From Flavonifractor sp. An100 (GTDB lineage Bacteria; Bacillota; Clostridia; Oscillospirales; Oscillospiraceae): DNA of 42,222 nt. Shown piece by piece: positions 32,529-40,281 of the stretch (positions are counted from its first letter, which is position 1; every line of letters begins with the position of its first letter). The translations under genes and the position numbers were made by a program. The DNA is taken from assembly GCF_002161175.1 (NCBI RefSeq), contig NZ_NFMA01000027.1, positions 1 through 42,222 of the forward strand. The letters run 5' to 3'. The notes below the pieces were generated by a model, which saw only the letters and a program-made list of their open reading frames with translations, was not told the DNA's origin and ran no database searches.

Positions 32529-33239
32529 ATGTCGTTTATTATTACCGTACACACCAATGAAGGTATTATTATGGCAAGTGACAGCAGGACAACATATACA
32601 AATACTTCAAGAGAAAAAGACGGAACCGTTATACAGAGGATTGGGGTTCAAATTACAGACACTACATATAAAACATTTGTATGCAATTCAAAGATTGGGC
32701 TTTCAACTTGCGGAACGGCTTCCATTAATGCTATGCCAATTGCAGGATTTATAGAGGATTTTATTGCTCAAAAAATAACGGAAGAAAGTTCAGTTGAAGA
32801 AGTAGCACAAGAACTCTTGGCGTTTTTTGCTCAATATACTCCGCTACCAGGAACTAACTTTGTTGTAGCTGGCTATAATAAAGACGATTTAAAGCAACAT
32901 ATTAGCAGAGTTTATATTGCCACGAAGCAAATTGTTCCAATTGCTATAAATGCACCAGGAGTTGTTTGGGACGGTGAAACGGATACATTGATGCGTCTTG
33001 TTCAAAATGTTGCCCTAAAAAAACAAGAGAATACATATTCGGATTTGGTTTTCTATCCAATAGGGTATAATTACTTTACTCTTCAAGATGCAATTAATTT
33101 TGCAGAATATGCTGTTGATGTTACCATAAAAACAATGGCCTTCAAAGATTGTGTTAAAACTGTAGGTGGCCCTATTGATATATTAGCAATCAAACCAAGT
33201 GGTGCGTTCTGGATTCAGAGAAAAGAATTACACGCATGA
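32529..33239 (+). CDS. Proteasome-beta/HslV-like Ntn-hydrolase inside the R-M operon
   Basis: The 236-residue protein aligns along its length with proteasome beta/HslV subunits. N-terminal SFIITVHTNEGIIMASDSRT matches the beta-subunit start: Ser2 falls on the catalytic Thr1 (exposed by Met removal), Asp18 on Asp17 and Arg20 on Arg19. After a short insertion, Lys48 (TYKTFV) falls on Lys33 and Gly62 on the family Gly. FVVAGY, WDGET and the final GGPIDILAIKPSGAFWI also fit. The gene is AT-rich, unlike hsdR/hsdM. It starts two bases after hsdS with GGGAGGAA upstream and overlaps the hsdM region, so it belongs to the operon. Peptidase, amidase or another Ntn activity cannot be decided. Confidence 0.78.
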   Translation: MSFIITVHTNEGIIMASDSRTTYTNTSREKDGTVIQRIGVQITDTTYKTFVCNSKIGLSTCGTASINAMPIAGFIEDFIAQKITEESSVEEVAQELLAFFAQYTPLPGTNFVVAGYNKDDLKQHISRVYIATKQIVPIAINAPGVVWDGETDTLMRLVQNVALKKQENTYSDLVFYPIGYNYFTLQDAINFAEYAVDVTIKTMAFKDCVKTVGGPIDILAIKPSGAFWIQRKELHA

Positions 33240-33250
33240 AAGGAATGCTT

Positions 33251-34738
33251 ATGCCTGACCAAACCTCAACCATCATCTCCAAAGTCTGGGGGATGTGCGG
33301 CCCTCTGCGGGACGACGGCGTGTCCTACGGCGACTACCTGGAGCAGCTTACATACCTGATTTTTCTGAAAATGTCCGACGAGTACGCAAAACCACCCTAC
33401 AAGCGGGAGACCGGTATCCCCGCCGGCTGCGGCTGGTCGGATATGAACACCTTGAAAGGCGCGGAACTGGAGAGCAAGTACAAATCCATCCTGGAGACAC
33501 TGGGGGAGCAGGGCGGCACCCTGGGCAAGATCTTTCAGGGGGCGGTCAACAAGATCAGCAACGCCGCCATTCTCTACCGCATCGTCCAGATGATCGACAA
33601 GGAAAACTGGGTATCTATGTCCACCGACGTGAAGGGCGAGATCTACGAGGGCCTGCTGCAAAAGAACGCCGAGGACGTGAAAAGCGGTGCGGGCCAGTAC
33701 TTCACGCCCCGGCCGCTGATCCGGGCCATGGTGGAGTGCATCCGACCGGAACCCAGGAAAACCATCGCCGACCCCTGCTGCGGCAGCGGCGGCTTCCTGC
33801 TGGCGGCCCAAAGCTACCTGTCCGACCCCAAGCACTATACCCTGGACCGGGAGGCCAAGGAGTTTTTGAAGCGGGACACCTTCCGGGGCTGGGAGATCGT
33901 GCCCACCACATTCAAGATGAGCCTGATGAACCTCTTTCTCCACAACATCGGCGACCTGTACGGGGAGGTCCCCATCACTCTCGGGGACGCCTTGCTCACC
34001 GACCCGGGGGAGCGGTTCGACTATGTGCTCACTAATCCTCCCTTCGGGAAAAAGTCCTCCCTCACCTTCACCAATGAGGAGGGGGAGCAGGAGGAAGAGG
34101 ACCTGGTCTACAACCGGCAGGATTTCTGGACCACCAGCTCCAACAAGCAGCTCAACTTCCTCCAGCACATCAACACCCTTCTGAAAGCCACCGGAAAGGC
34201 GGCGGTGGTGGTGCCGGACAATGTGCTCTTTGAGGGCGGAGCCGGGGAGACTATCCGGAAGAAACTGCTGGAGACCTGCGACCTCCACACCATTCTCCGA
34301 CTGCCCACCGGAATCTTCTACAAGCCCGGCGTCAAAGCAAATGTGATTTTCTTCGACAAACGCCCCGCCAGCCCGGAGCGGCAGACCAAGGAAGTCTGGT
34401 TCTACGATCTGCGGACCAATCTGCACTTTACCCTGAAACAGCACCCAATGACCTATGAGGATTTGAAAGACTTCATCCGGTGCTACCACCCGGAAAACCG
34501 CTATGAGCGCCACGAGACCTGGAGCCAGGACAACCCGGATGGCCGCTGGCGGCGGTTTACCGCCGAGGAGATCCTCAATCGGGACAAAACCAGCCTGGAT
34601 ATCTTTTGGATCAAGGACAAGGCTCTGGCTGATTTGGACAACCTGCCGGCCCCGGAGGAACTGGCGGAGGACATCCTGGAAAACCTCCAGTCGGCCATGG
34701 ATGGATTCAGCGAGCTGCTGGATGCGCTGAAACAATGA
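33251..34738 (+). CDS. hsdM: Type I restriction adenine methyltransferase subunit M
   Basis: The 495-residue N6-adenine methyltransferase has an N-terminal helical HsdM_N domain (about 8-130), the SAM motif ADPCCGSGGF (173-182) and the catalytic NPPF (262-265). With HsdS it protects host DNA, and with HsdR it forms the restriction complex. ATG at 33251 follows AAAGGA by six bases; an upstream in-frame ATG at 33236 overlaps the stop of the previous gene as ATGA but has no good ribosome site. HsdM coming last, after hsdS and an extra gene, is not the usual order. Confidence 0.94.
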   Translation: MPDQTSTIISKVWGMCGPLRDDGVSYGDYLEQLTYLIFLKMSDEYAKPPYKRETGIPAGCGWSDMNTLKGAELESKYKSILETLGEQGGTLGKIFQGAVNKISNAAILYRIVQMIDKENWVSMSTDVKGEIYEGLLQKNAEDVKSGAGQYFTPRPLIRAMVECIRPEPRKTIADPCCGSGGFLLAAQSYLSDPKHYTLDREAKEFLKRDTFRGWEIVPTTFKMSLMNLFLHNIGDLYGEVPITLGDALLTDPGERFDYVLTNPPFGKKSSLTFTNEEGEQEEEDLVYNRQDFWTTSSNKQLNFLQHINTLLKATGKAAVVVPDNVLFEGGAGETIRKKLLETCDLHTILRLPTGIFYKPGVKANVIFFDKRPASPERQTKEVWFYDLRTNLHFTLKQHPMTYEDLKDFIRCYHPENRYERHETWSQDNPDGRWRRFTAEEILNRDKTSLDIFWIKDKALADLDNLPAPEELAEDILENLQSAMDGFSELLDALKQ

Positions 34739-34783
34739 CAATTGCAGGCCTATCTGCCAAGTTCATATCATCGTATCACGATT

Positions 34784-34798
34784 AACACCATCGCAAAA
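34784..34798 (+). repeat. 15-bp direct repeat, left of COG2865 gene
   Basis: AACACCATCGCAAAA is found again at 36534-36548, so the two copies bracket the COG2865 regulator and its promoter (about 1.75 kb). A shorter form, ATCGCAAAAGTA, recurs at 36641-36652. Confidence 0.6.
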
Positions 34799-34808
34799 AC
34801 ACTCGAAT

Positions 34809-34860
34809 AACACACGCGTGTGTTTTCTTTGTTGACAAAAACACACGCGTGTGTTATTGT
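34809..34860 (+). promoter_or_regulatory. Promoter with twin perfect palindromic operators
   Basis: The 16-base perfect palindrome AACACACGCGTGTGTT occurs at 34809-34824 and 34840-34855, centres 31 bases apart (three helical turns). Between them TTGACA (34832-34837) is followed after 17 bases by TATTGT (34855-34860), so the second palindrome fills the promoter spacer. This is a clear repressor-type layout. Confidence 0.85.
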
Positions 34861-34882
34861 GCGTTTAAAGGATGTGATTGCA

Positions 34883-36523
34883 TTGAACATTGGTTTTCGG
34901 GAAGATATGACGCATGAGTTCAAAAGTGATCGAAAGAAGTTGGCGGATCAAGAAATCATCGATGCAGTGGTTGCATTTGCCAATACCGATGGAGGAGATC
35001 TTTACCTTGGGGTAGAGGATGATGGCGAGATCACGGGATTGCATAAAGAACATTCGGATATTACTCGTTTGGCCGCTTTTATTGCCAATAAAACTGTCCC
35101 ACCGGTCCCGGCCCGATGCGAAATTTTAGATCTGGAAAAGCCAATTCTAAAAATCTCTGTCCCCCGCCGTACCAGTATTACCGCATCGTCTTCCGGGAAA
35201 ATGCAGCGAAGGCGCCTCAAAGCGGATGGAACTCCAGAGAATGTTCCGATGTATCCCTATGAAATTGCCGGCCGGCTATCAGATTTGAGCCTTTTTGACT
35301 ATTCCGCGCAGCCGGTTCCAGATGGTGATTATCAGGATTTAGACCCTGTTGAGCGGGAGCGGCTTCGTCAAATCATCCGAAAATATCGGGGGGAACCTGC
35401 GCTCCTGGAATTGGACAATGAAGAACTTGACAAAGCGCTGCAAATGGTCGTCCAGGTGGACAAAAAGCTTGTGCCTACCTATACAGGATTGCTGCTGATT
35501 GGAAAGGCGGAACGTCTGAAAACGTTGATGCCGACGGCAGAAACTGCGATTCAGGTGCTTGAAGGAACCGATATTCGGGTCAATGAATCGTTTTTCCTCC
35601 CAATTCTCTCTGCCTTTGAAAAAATTACAGAGTATGTTGCCGCATGGAACCATGAAGAGGAAATGGAAGAGGGATTGTTCCGTGTTTCCATCCCAGATTT
35701 TGATAAGCGGGCATTTCGAGAGGCGTTAGTCAATGCGTTTTGCCATCGTGACTATTCTATGCTGGGCAGAGTACGAGTGGAAATCAACAGTGAGGGGATG
35801 CTGATCAGCAATCCCGGGGGTTTTATTGAAGGGATCAATGCAGATAATTTGTTGGACGCGGAGCCGCATGGCCGCAATCCGGTCCTGGCTGATGCGCTGA
35901 AGCGAATTGGTTTGGCAGAGCGAACGGGCAGAGGTATCGACAGAATTTATGAAGGCTCGCTATTATATGGGCGCCTGCTCCCTGACTATTCCCAATCCAC
36001 CGGTACCAGTGTGCGCCTTTTCATCCCTAGAGGATTGCCAGATAAAGCTTTTGTCCGGATGATCTCAGAGGAGCAGCAGCGCTTGGGCCACCCGCTTCCA
36101 ATCTATGCGCTTCTTGTTTTGAACACCTTGAAACAAATGCACCAGGCAGCGCTCCGTGAGATATCCGAGGCACTCAAACGGGATGAAAGCCGTATTAAAA
36201 TTGTTGTGGAGACGCTTGTGGAATCTGGATTGGTAGAAGCGATTGGGAATGGCCGTGGCAGAAACTATATGTTAAGCCCGAAAGCCTACGGGAGAGAAAA
36301 TACAGCTGCGTATATCAGACAAAAAGGAATTGACGAACTTCGATATGAAGAATTGGTTTTGGAGCTCGCCAGGAAACAGAAGTCAATTAAACGGGCGGAT
36401 GTAATCGCATTACTGCATGTTTCTCCGGCAAAGGCATTTCGCATTCTGCAACGGCTGGTGAAGAATCAAAAGTTGACGTTGCAGGGAAAGGGAGCGGGCG
36501 CATACTACACATTGGAGGTATGA
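34883..36523 (+). CDS. Schlafen-AlbA_2/COG2865 transcriptional regulator-like protein
   Basis: The protein (about 546 residues from TTG at 34883) has an N-terminal AlbA_2 domain (MTHEFKSDRKK, then AFANTDGGDLYLGVEDDGEITGL), a middle HATPase_c_4-like region (AFREALVNAFCHRDY ... ISNPGGFIEGIN ... GRNPVLADALKRIGLAERTGRGI) and two C-terminal winged-helix segments. The longer reading to ATG 34820 begins upstream of the promoter boxes and is impossible from that promoter; TTG follows AAAGGA by ten bases. COG2865 proteins accompany many defence and regulatory loci. It may bind the twin palindromes itself, and may act with the R-M operon just upstream. Confidence 0.82.
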   Translation: MNIGFREDMTHEFKSDRKKLADQEIIDAVVAFANTDGGDLYLGVEDDGEITGLHKEHSDITRLAAFIANKTVPPVPARCEILDLEKPILKISVPRRTSITASSSGKMQRRRLKADGTPENVPMYPYEIAGRLSDLSLFDYSAQPVPDGDYQDLDPVERERLRQIIRKYRGEPALLELDNEELDKALQMVVQVDKKLVPTYTGLLLIGKAERLKTLMPTAETAIQVLEGTDIRVNESFFLPILSAFEKITEYVAAWNHEEEMEEGLFRVSIPDFDKRAFREALVNAFCHRDYSMLGRVRVEINSEGMLISNPGGFIEGINADNLLDAEPHGRNPVLADALKRIGLAERTGRGIDRIYEGSLLYGRLLPDYSQSTGTSVRLFIPRGLPDKAFVRMISEEQQRLGHPLPIYALLVLNTLKQMHQAALREISEALKRDESRIKIVVETLVESGLVEAIGNGRGRNYMLSPKAYGRENTAAYIRQKGIDELRYEELVLELARKQKSIKRADVIALLHVSPAKAFRILQRLVKNQKLTLQGKGAGAYYTLEV

Positions 36524-36533
36524 TCTCTTTGTC

Positions 36534-36548
36534 AACACCATCGCAAAA
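36534..36548 (+). repeat. 15-bp direct repeat, right of COG2865 gene
   Basis: The copy of AACACCATCGCAAAA matching 34784-34798, eleven bases after the gene's stop. Confidence 0.6.
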
Positions 36549-36802
36549 GTAGTTCCATGGTGACTTGCCAAAAGCAAGTAGGCCGATTACTGTCGCGGTG
36601 CAGAAAACCGCACTCTGACCACATTTGTGCAAACGGTCAGATCGCAAAAGTATACTCTCCCAACGATTTGACCACACAACCAGCCACAGACAGCGTTGGA
36701 ACAGGCGGAAACCTTGTGGTTAAAGAGTGACGGAAAGCAAGTGAAATAAAGCGGATAAGGTTAAAAATTACAAAAATAGTTAGAAAAAATCTCTATTTGG
36801 GG
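36549..36802. other. Gene-free right end of element 1
   Basis: No gene is seen. It holds an arm-type site (36669-36693), a partial one starting TGACCACA at 36616, and AT-rich DNA up to the att copy. It probably serves as the P' arm for integrase binding. Confidence 0.5.
36669..36693 (+). repeat. Candidate integrase arm-binding site, right end of element 1
   Basis: TGACCACA, five variable bases, then CAGCCACAGACAG, the same length and orientation as 19299-19323. Confidence 0.6.
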
Positions 36803-36847
36803 TTGACGTGCGGGAGGTCACAGGTTCAAGTCCTGTATCGTCCACCA
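36803..36847 (+). repeat. Second att copy: attR of element 1, attL of element 2
   Basis: An exact 45-base copy of the tRNA-Val 3' end. The 5' half of the tRNA is missing (AT-rich DNA instead), so this is not a tRNA gene. Confidence 0.9.
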
Positions 36848-36849
36848 GA

Positions 36850-36886
36850 TAAACCGCTGTTCTCGAGAGAGAACAGCGGTTTTTTC
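36850..36886 (+). terminator. Terminator just inside second att copy
   Basis: AAACCGCTGTTCTC / GAGAACAGCGGTTT with a GAGA-type loop and T-run, a variant of the hairpin at 19213 with compensating changes. Confidence 0.82.
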
Positions 36887-36935
36887 TAACCTTTTCACCC
36901 ATTTTTCTCTATGCTGCATTTCGTCCAATTATCTT

Positions 36936-36959
36936 TGACCACATAACAGCCACAGACAG
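36936..36959 (+). repeat. Candidate integrase arm-binding site, left end of element 2
   Basis: TGACCACA, four variable bases, then CAGCCACAGACAG, in the same place relative to att as in element 1. Confidence 0.55.
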
Positions 36960-36960
36960 G

Positions 36961-37002
36961 CAAAACGCCGACCTCCGGAATTGCTTTTACCGGAGGGCGT
37001 TT
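36961..37002 (-). terminator. Integrase operon terminator (element 2)
   Basis: ACGCCGACCTCCGG pairs with CCGGAGGGCGT (one bulge); the minus strand continues with TTTTG. Confidence 0.6.
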
Positions 37003-37010
37003 TTCTGTTT

Positions 37011-38426
37011 TTAGCCCACTTTTTTCTTGGCCCGAAGGGGTTTCAGCTCCTTCTTCATCTCCTCAATCAGCTGCGCCAATTTCCGCTCACACTCCTCCTC
37101 TGTTGAGGCATAAACATTCCGAGCGATGCGCTTTCCATTGACCTTCGGAGAGTACCGCCCTTCCCAGAGGTGGTCACTCAGTTTAGTAATACATCCAGTT
37201 CCTGGCTTGCGGTACTTTCCCTTGACCGCTTGGAAGTTCGTTGTCTTCGGTCTCTTCTGTTGTTCCGGCTTGGGAGACGGCTCCACACCGGCGATTCCCC
37301 GGTCGATCCGGTCGGCGGCTTTTTGCCGCATCTCATCGGTCACATGGGCGTAGACATTCAAGGTGGTAGCGCTGGATACATGGCCGATGATGGCGGACAG
37401 GGTCTTGATGTCCATCCCATGCTCCAAGGCGTTGGTAGCAAAGGTATGGCGCAAGTCGTGAAACCGCAGATGCTTACATCCCGCCCGTTTCAGTACAGCG
37501 GCCAGCTTTTTCCGCACCGCCGCCGGGTCCAGGGGAGAATCCGCTTTCTTCGGCGAGGGGAACATCCAGCGGGAGGAGCAGCTTTTATGGTAACGCTCCA
37601 GAACATTCAGGATAGGAACCGGCAGGATCACGCTCCGGCTGGAGGTTCTGGTTTTGGGCGTTGAGACTACCAGCTCTCCCTTGATTCGCTGAACCTGACG
37701 CTCTATCCGCAGCACCCCCGTTCGGAAGTCCAGGTCATCCCACTGCAGGGCCAGGATCTCGCCCCGCCGCAGGCCGGTAGACAGCTCCAGCAGAAGCAGC
37801 TCATAGCACCCGTCCTCTTTGGCCTGAATGAGCAGGCACTGGATTTCTTCTCCGGTCAATACAGCCATTTCCCTGGGACGGGTGGCTGGCGCTTTGCAGT
37901 TTGCGGCGGGGTTTTTCAGAATCAGCCCCTCTGCCACCGCCTTGTCCAGGGCCATGCGGCAGGTCACATGGCAGCTTTTCACCATGCGGTCGGACAGCCC
38001 CGGGCCGTACTGCTCCACCCGCCGGAGCCGACCGCCCTGTTTCAGTCGGTGATAAAACTGCTGGAGATCGCTTTGGGTCAGTTGGGAAAGGGGGATGTGC
38101 CCCAGCTCCGGAATGATGTGCTGATAGATGCGGTTTTCGTAGTCCGCCTGGGTCTTGGGTTTAATAGCTGGCTTACAGTCCGTCTGATACCAGTGATCCA
38201 GCCAGGCACCGAAGGTCATGTCCCCCTTGGGCCGCTCCGGCTCTGTACCCTTGAGGCTCTCCTTCAGGGCCTTCAGCTTGGCCGCGCACTCCCCCTTGGT
38301 CTTAGCCAGCACATTTTTCGTCTTTGGATGGCCCTTTTCATCATAGCCCACCACATACCGCCCCTCCCAGCGGCCGTCCTTTCTCAGGTGGAGACTGCCG
38401 TCTCCCCGCTTTCGCTGCTTTGCCAC
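37011..38426 (-). CDS. Tyrosine integrase with two arm-binding modules (element 2)
   Basis: This 471-residue homologue of the 19394 integrase is close over its whole length. It keeps TTGLRRGE-type Arg (as STGLRRGE), HDLRHTFATNALEHG, GHV and the NVYAHV tyrosine. The AP2-like module is present at the N-terminus (DGRWEGRYVVGYDEKG) and again after the catalytic domain (HLWEGRYSPKVNGKRIARNVYAS). Its start overlaps the second integrase by 43 bases, exactly as in element 1. Confidence 0.92.
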   Translation of the reverse strand: MAKQRKRGDGSLHLRKDGRWEGRYVVGYDEKGHPKTKNVLAKTKGECAAKLKALKESLKGTEPERPKGDMTFGAWLDHWYQTDCKPAIKPKTQADYENRIYQHIIPELGHIPLSQLTQSDLQQFYHRLKQGGRLRRVEQYGPGLSDRMVKSCHVTCRMALDKAVAEGLILKNPAANCKAPATRPREMAVLTGEEIQCLLIQAKEDGCYELLLLELSTGLRRGEILALQWDDLDFRTGVLRIERQVQRIKGELVVSTPKTRTSSRSVILPVPILNVLERYHKSCSSRWMFPSPKKADSPLDPAAVRKKLAAVLKRAGCKHLRFHDLRHTFATNALEHGMDIKTLSAIIGHVSSATTLNVYAHVTDEMRQKAADRIDRGIAGVEPSPKPEQQKRPKTTNFQAVKGKYRKPGTGCITKLSDHLWEGRYSPKVNGKRIARNVYASTEEECERKLAQLIEEMKKELKPLRAKKKVG

Positions 38427-39589
38427 AGTTCCACCTCCTCTCCCAACAGCTCTGTCATGAAGCCCCCTACGATTTCAGCGGCATTACGGTGCATATCCCC
38501 AGTCACATGGGTATAAGTGTCCAGGGTGAAGCTGGCCTTCGTGTGGCCCAGGATACCGGACAGGGTCTTGGCATCCACCCCGCTGGCCAGGGCATGGGTG
38601 GCGAAGGTATGGCGCAGATCGTGGAACCGAAGATCAGGCAGTCCGGACTCCTCCAGCAGGCCTTTCAGCCGCCGGTAGGCGCTGCCCGGACTGACCGGCT
38701 TCTCCGGGCTGAGCGGATCAGGGAAGATCCATTCCGTCAGGGCGGACTTTTTTCGCTCCCGCAGAAGCTGGGCTGTGCTGGAGGGAAGCAAAATCGTTCG
38801 GGTTCCCGCATAGGTTTTGGTCGTCCCTTCCTCCACCCCACCGCCCTTCCGGGCGTGGATGGTACGGCATACATTTAATGTTCCGGCCTCTTCATCAAAG
38901 TCGGACCACTTGAGGCCGCACAGCTCGCCTCTCCGCAGTCCGGTGGTCAGTTCCGTGAGGAAGAAGTCCCGCCAGATCCAATCTTGTTGGGCCGCCGCTT
39001 TGAAGGTATCCAGCTGATCATGGTTGAGAATTTTCTTTGCTTGACTCACAGCCTTGGGCGGCGTAACCGCATCAGCCGGATTAGAGGGAAGCAGTCCATT
39101 CTCAGCTGCAGTTCTCAGCGCATGGTGGATGATGTTATGGATGCTGCGGACGGTGGTCGGGCTCAGTCCAACCTCATGATTTCCGCCTTTCTTTCTTCCT
39201 CGTTCCAGAAGCTTTTCATAGAGGGAACGCAAATCTGCCGCGGTGACCTTCCTCAGCGGCTTTTCTCCCAAGTACGGGATGACATGGTTCGTGATATCTC
39301 TTCGGTATCCCTCCAGCGTACTATCCCGAATGGTTCCTTTGACATATTCCCCCAACCACTTGTCCAGCCACTGGGACAGGGTCATGCTGCTCTCCTCGGT
39401 CAGGTCCACGCCCTGATAGGCGTTTATGTTCTGCCGGAGCTTGGTGGTCAGCTCCTTCTGGGTGTCGGCGTAGATGTAGCGAAATATGGAGTCGCCGTTT
39501 GCCTTGTGACCGATGACGATGCGGCCTTCCCAACGGCCATCCTCCCGCTTGCGGACCATGCCGTCCCCGGATGGCCTGCGCTTTCCCAT
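38384..39589 (-). CDS. Second tandem tyrosine integrase (element 2)
   Basis: The 401-residue homologue of the 20776 integrase has the N-terminal module DGRWEGRIVIGHKANG, core-binding domain, and catalytic TTGLRRGE, HDLRHTFATHAL and GHTKASFTLDTYTHV. The middle of the protein has diverged more than the ends. It follows the DUF6809-like gene after four bases. Confidence 0.92.
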   Translation of the reverse strand: MGKRRPSGDGMVRKREDGRWEGRIVIGHKANGDSIFRYIYADTQKELTTKLRQNINAYQGVDLTEESSMTLSQWLDKWLGEYVKGTIRDSTLEGYRRDITNHVIPYLGEKPLRKVTAADLRSLYEKLLERGRKKGGNHEVGLSPTTVRSIHNIIHHALRTAAENGLLPSNPADAVTPPKAVSQAKKILNHDQLDTFKAAAQQDWIWRDFFLTELTTGLRRGELCGLKWSDFDEEAGTLNVCRTIHARKGGGVEEGTTKTYAGTRTILLPSSTAQLLRERKKSALTEWIFPDPLSPEKPVSPGSAYRRLKGLLEESGLPDLRFHDLRHTFATHALASGVDAKTLSGILGHTKASFTLDTYTHVTGDMHRNAAEIVGGFMTELLGEEVELWQSSESGETAVST

Positions 39590-39593
39590 AGCT

Positions 39594-39899
39594 TCATTCC
39601 TCCTCTCTCATCTGGCGGCAGACGCGCTCTGTCTCCTCCTCATCGAAGGAGTACAGGCCGTCCGCCTCCAGTCCCTTACTCAGTCCCCAGGCCAGTTTGA
39701 ACCCGGCGGTGAAGCTGGCCTGGGAGATTTCTTCTTTCAACAGATTCTGACTGTCCACCAGGTGCATGAGCCTGCGCCGCTGCAGCTTGTCCAGGCAGTC
39801 CCGCACTTCCTGGCGGGTGTTCTCGATGTCTTCTTCCAATTCACTGAAGTCCGGCTCCTGGTAGAACCGCTGGTGCAGGGCTCTCATGTAGTCGTTCAT
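39594..39899 (-). CDS. DUF6809-like small protein (element 2)
   Basis: The 101-residue helical, acidic protein (MNDYMRALHQRFYQEPDFSE) starts at 39899, eight bases after AGGAGG. It occupies the same place as 21988-22290 but is far more diverged than the integrases; the shared part is the C-terminal AGFKLAWGLSKGLE-like helix. Role unknown. Confidence 0.68.
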   Translation of the reverse strand: MNDYMRALHQRFYQEPDFSELEEDIENTRQEVRDCLDKLQRRRLMHLVDSQNLLKEEISQASFTAGFKLAWGLSKGLEADGLYSFDEEETERVCRQMREEE

Positions 39900-40045
39900 G
39901 TGCACCGCCTCCTTTGCAGCAACACACAATACCGAACTACCGAGAGAATAGCCAGGGCTTTTGACCACAATTATCAGATTGTTATCATTTGCCGGAGAAA
40001 TTTTCTTTGTTATACACTGTACTAAAATTGCCCACTGTATTCGGT

Positions 40046-40074
40046 TTGCAACAGCCGGACTCTTATGTTACAAT
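40046..40074 (+). promoter_or_regulatory. Promoter of antitoxin/Fic operon (element 2)
   Basis: TTGCAA (40046-40051) and TACAAT (40069-40074), spacing 17, identical boxes to 22517-22545. Upstream, CAATTATCA and TGTTATCATTTG are also shared by both elements. Confidence 0.75.
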
Positions 40075-40112
40075 GCATACATCAACCAACTTCTGTAATG
40101 GAGGTTTTCTAA

Positions 40113-40280
40113 ATGTCCAACTCCATTGACCGATCTATTCGATCCGCCGAGCTGTCTTTGCAAATGGAAGGATTTTCGGTATCAAATACCTGTAAAGACC
40201 TTTGCCACAAGTTGCTTTCCGGCGAGATTACGCTGGAGCAATATCTGGCCTGCGTTATACCCGACAGGAAGAAGGGTTAG
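40113..40280 (+). CDS. VbhA-like antitoxin (element 2)
   Basis: This 55-residue homologue of 22583-22750 starts MSNSIDRSIRSAELSLQMEG, with the inhibitory motif SLQMEG (Ser15, Glu19, Gly20). GGAGG is about nine bases before ATG. Its stop is one base before the Fic start. Confidence 0.85.
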   Translation: MSNSIDRSIRSAELSLQMEGFSVSNTCKDLCHKLLSGEITLEQYLACVIPDRKKG

Positions 40281-40281
40281 T

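Larger units (their letters stand above)
19167..36847. mobile_element. Integrative mobilizable element 1
   Basis: About 17.6 kb lies between two exact 45-base tRNA-Val copies. Contents in order: paired integrases, DUF6809-like protein, VbhA/Fic pair, relaxase, MobC-like protein, probable oriT, HTH and excisionase-like proteins, a DUF6076 gene, a type I restriction-modification operon with an Ntn-hydrolase gene, and a COG2865 regulator. There is a relaxase but no conjugation pore or coupling protein, so it would need a helper element to transfer. Confidence 0.88.

Noticed and set aside
33266..34741. 491-codon minus-strand ORF opposite hsdM
   Set aside because: Antisense shadow of a GC-rich gene with all methyltransferase motifs on the plus strand.
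34820..34882. N-terminal extension of the COG2865 protein
   Set aside because: It overlaps both promoter boxes and an operator, so it could not be in the transcript from that promoter.
36803..36847. Second tRNA-Val gene
   Set aside because: Only the 3' 45 bases are present; acceptor 5' strand, D-arm and anticodon stem 5' side are missing, so it is an att site.
40126..40281. N-terminal extension of the second Fic protein
   Set aside because: The frame overlaps the conserved antitoxin gene; Fic in element 1 starts at the equivalent MAYSID ATG.
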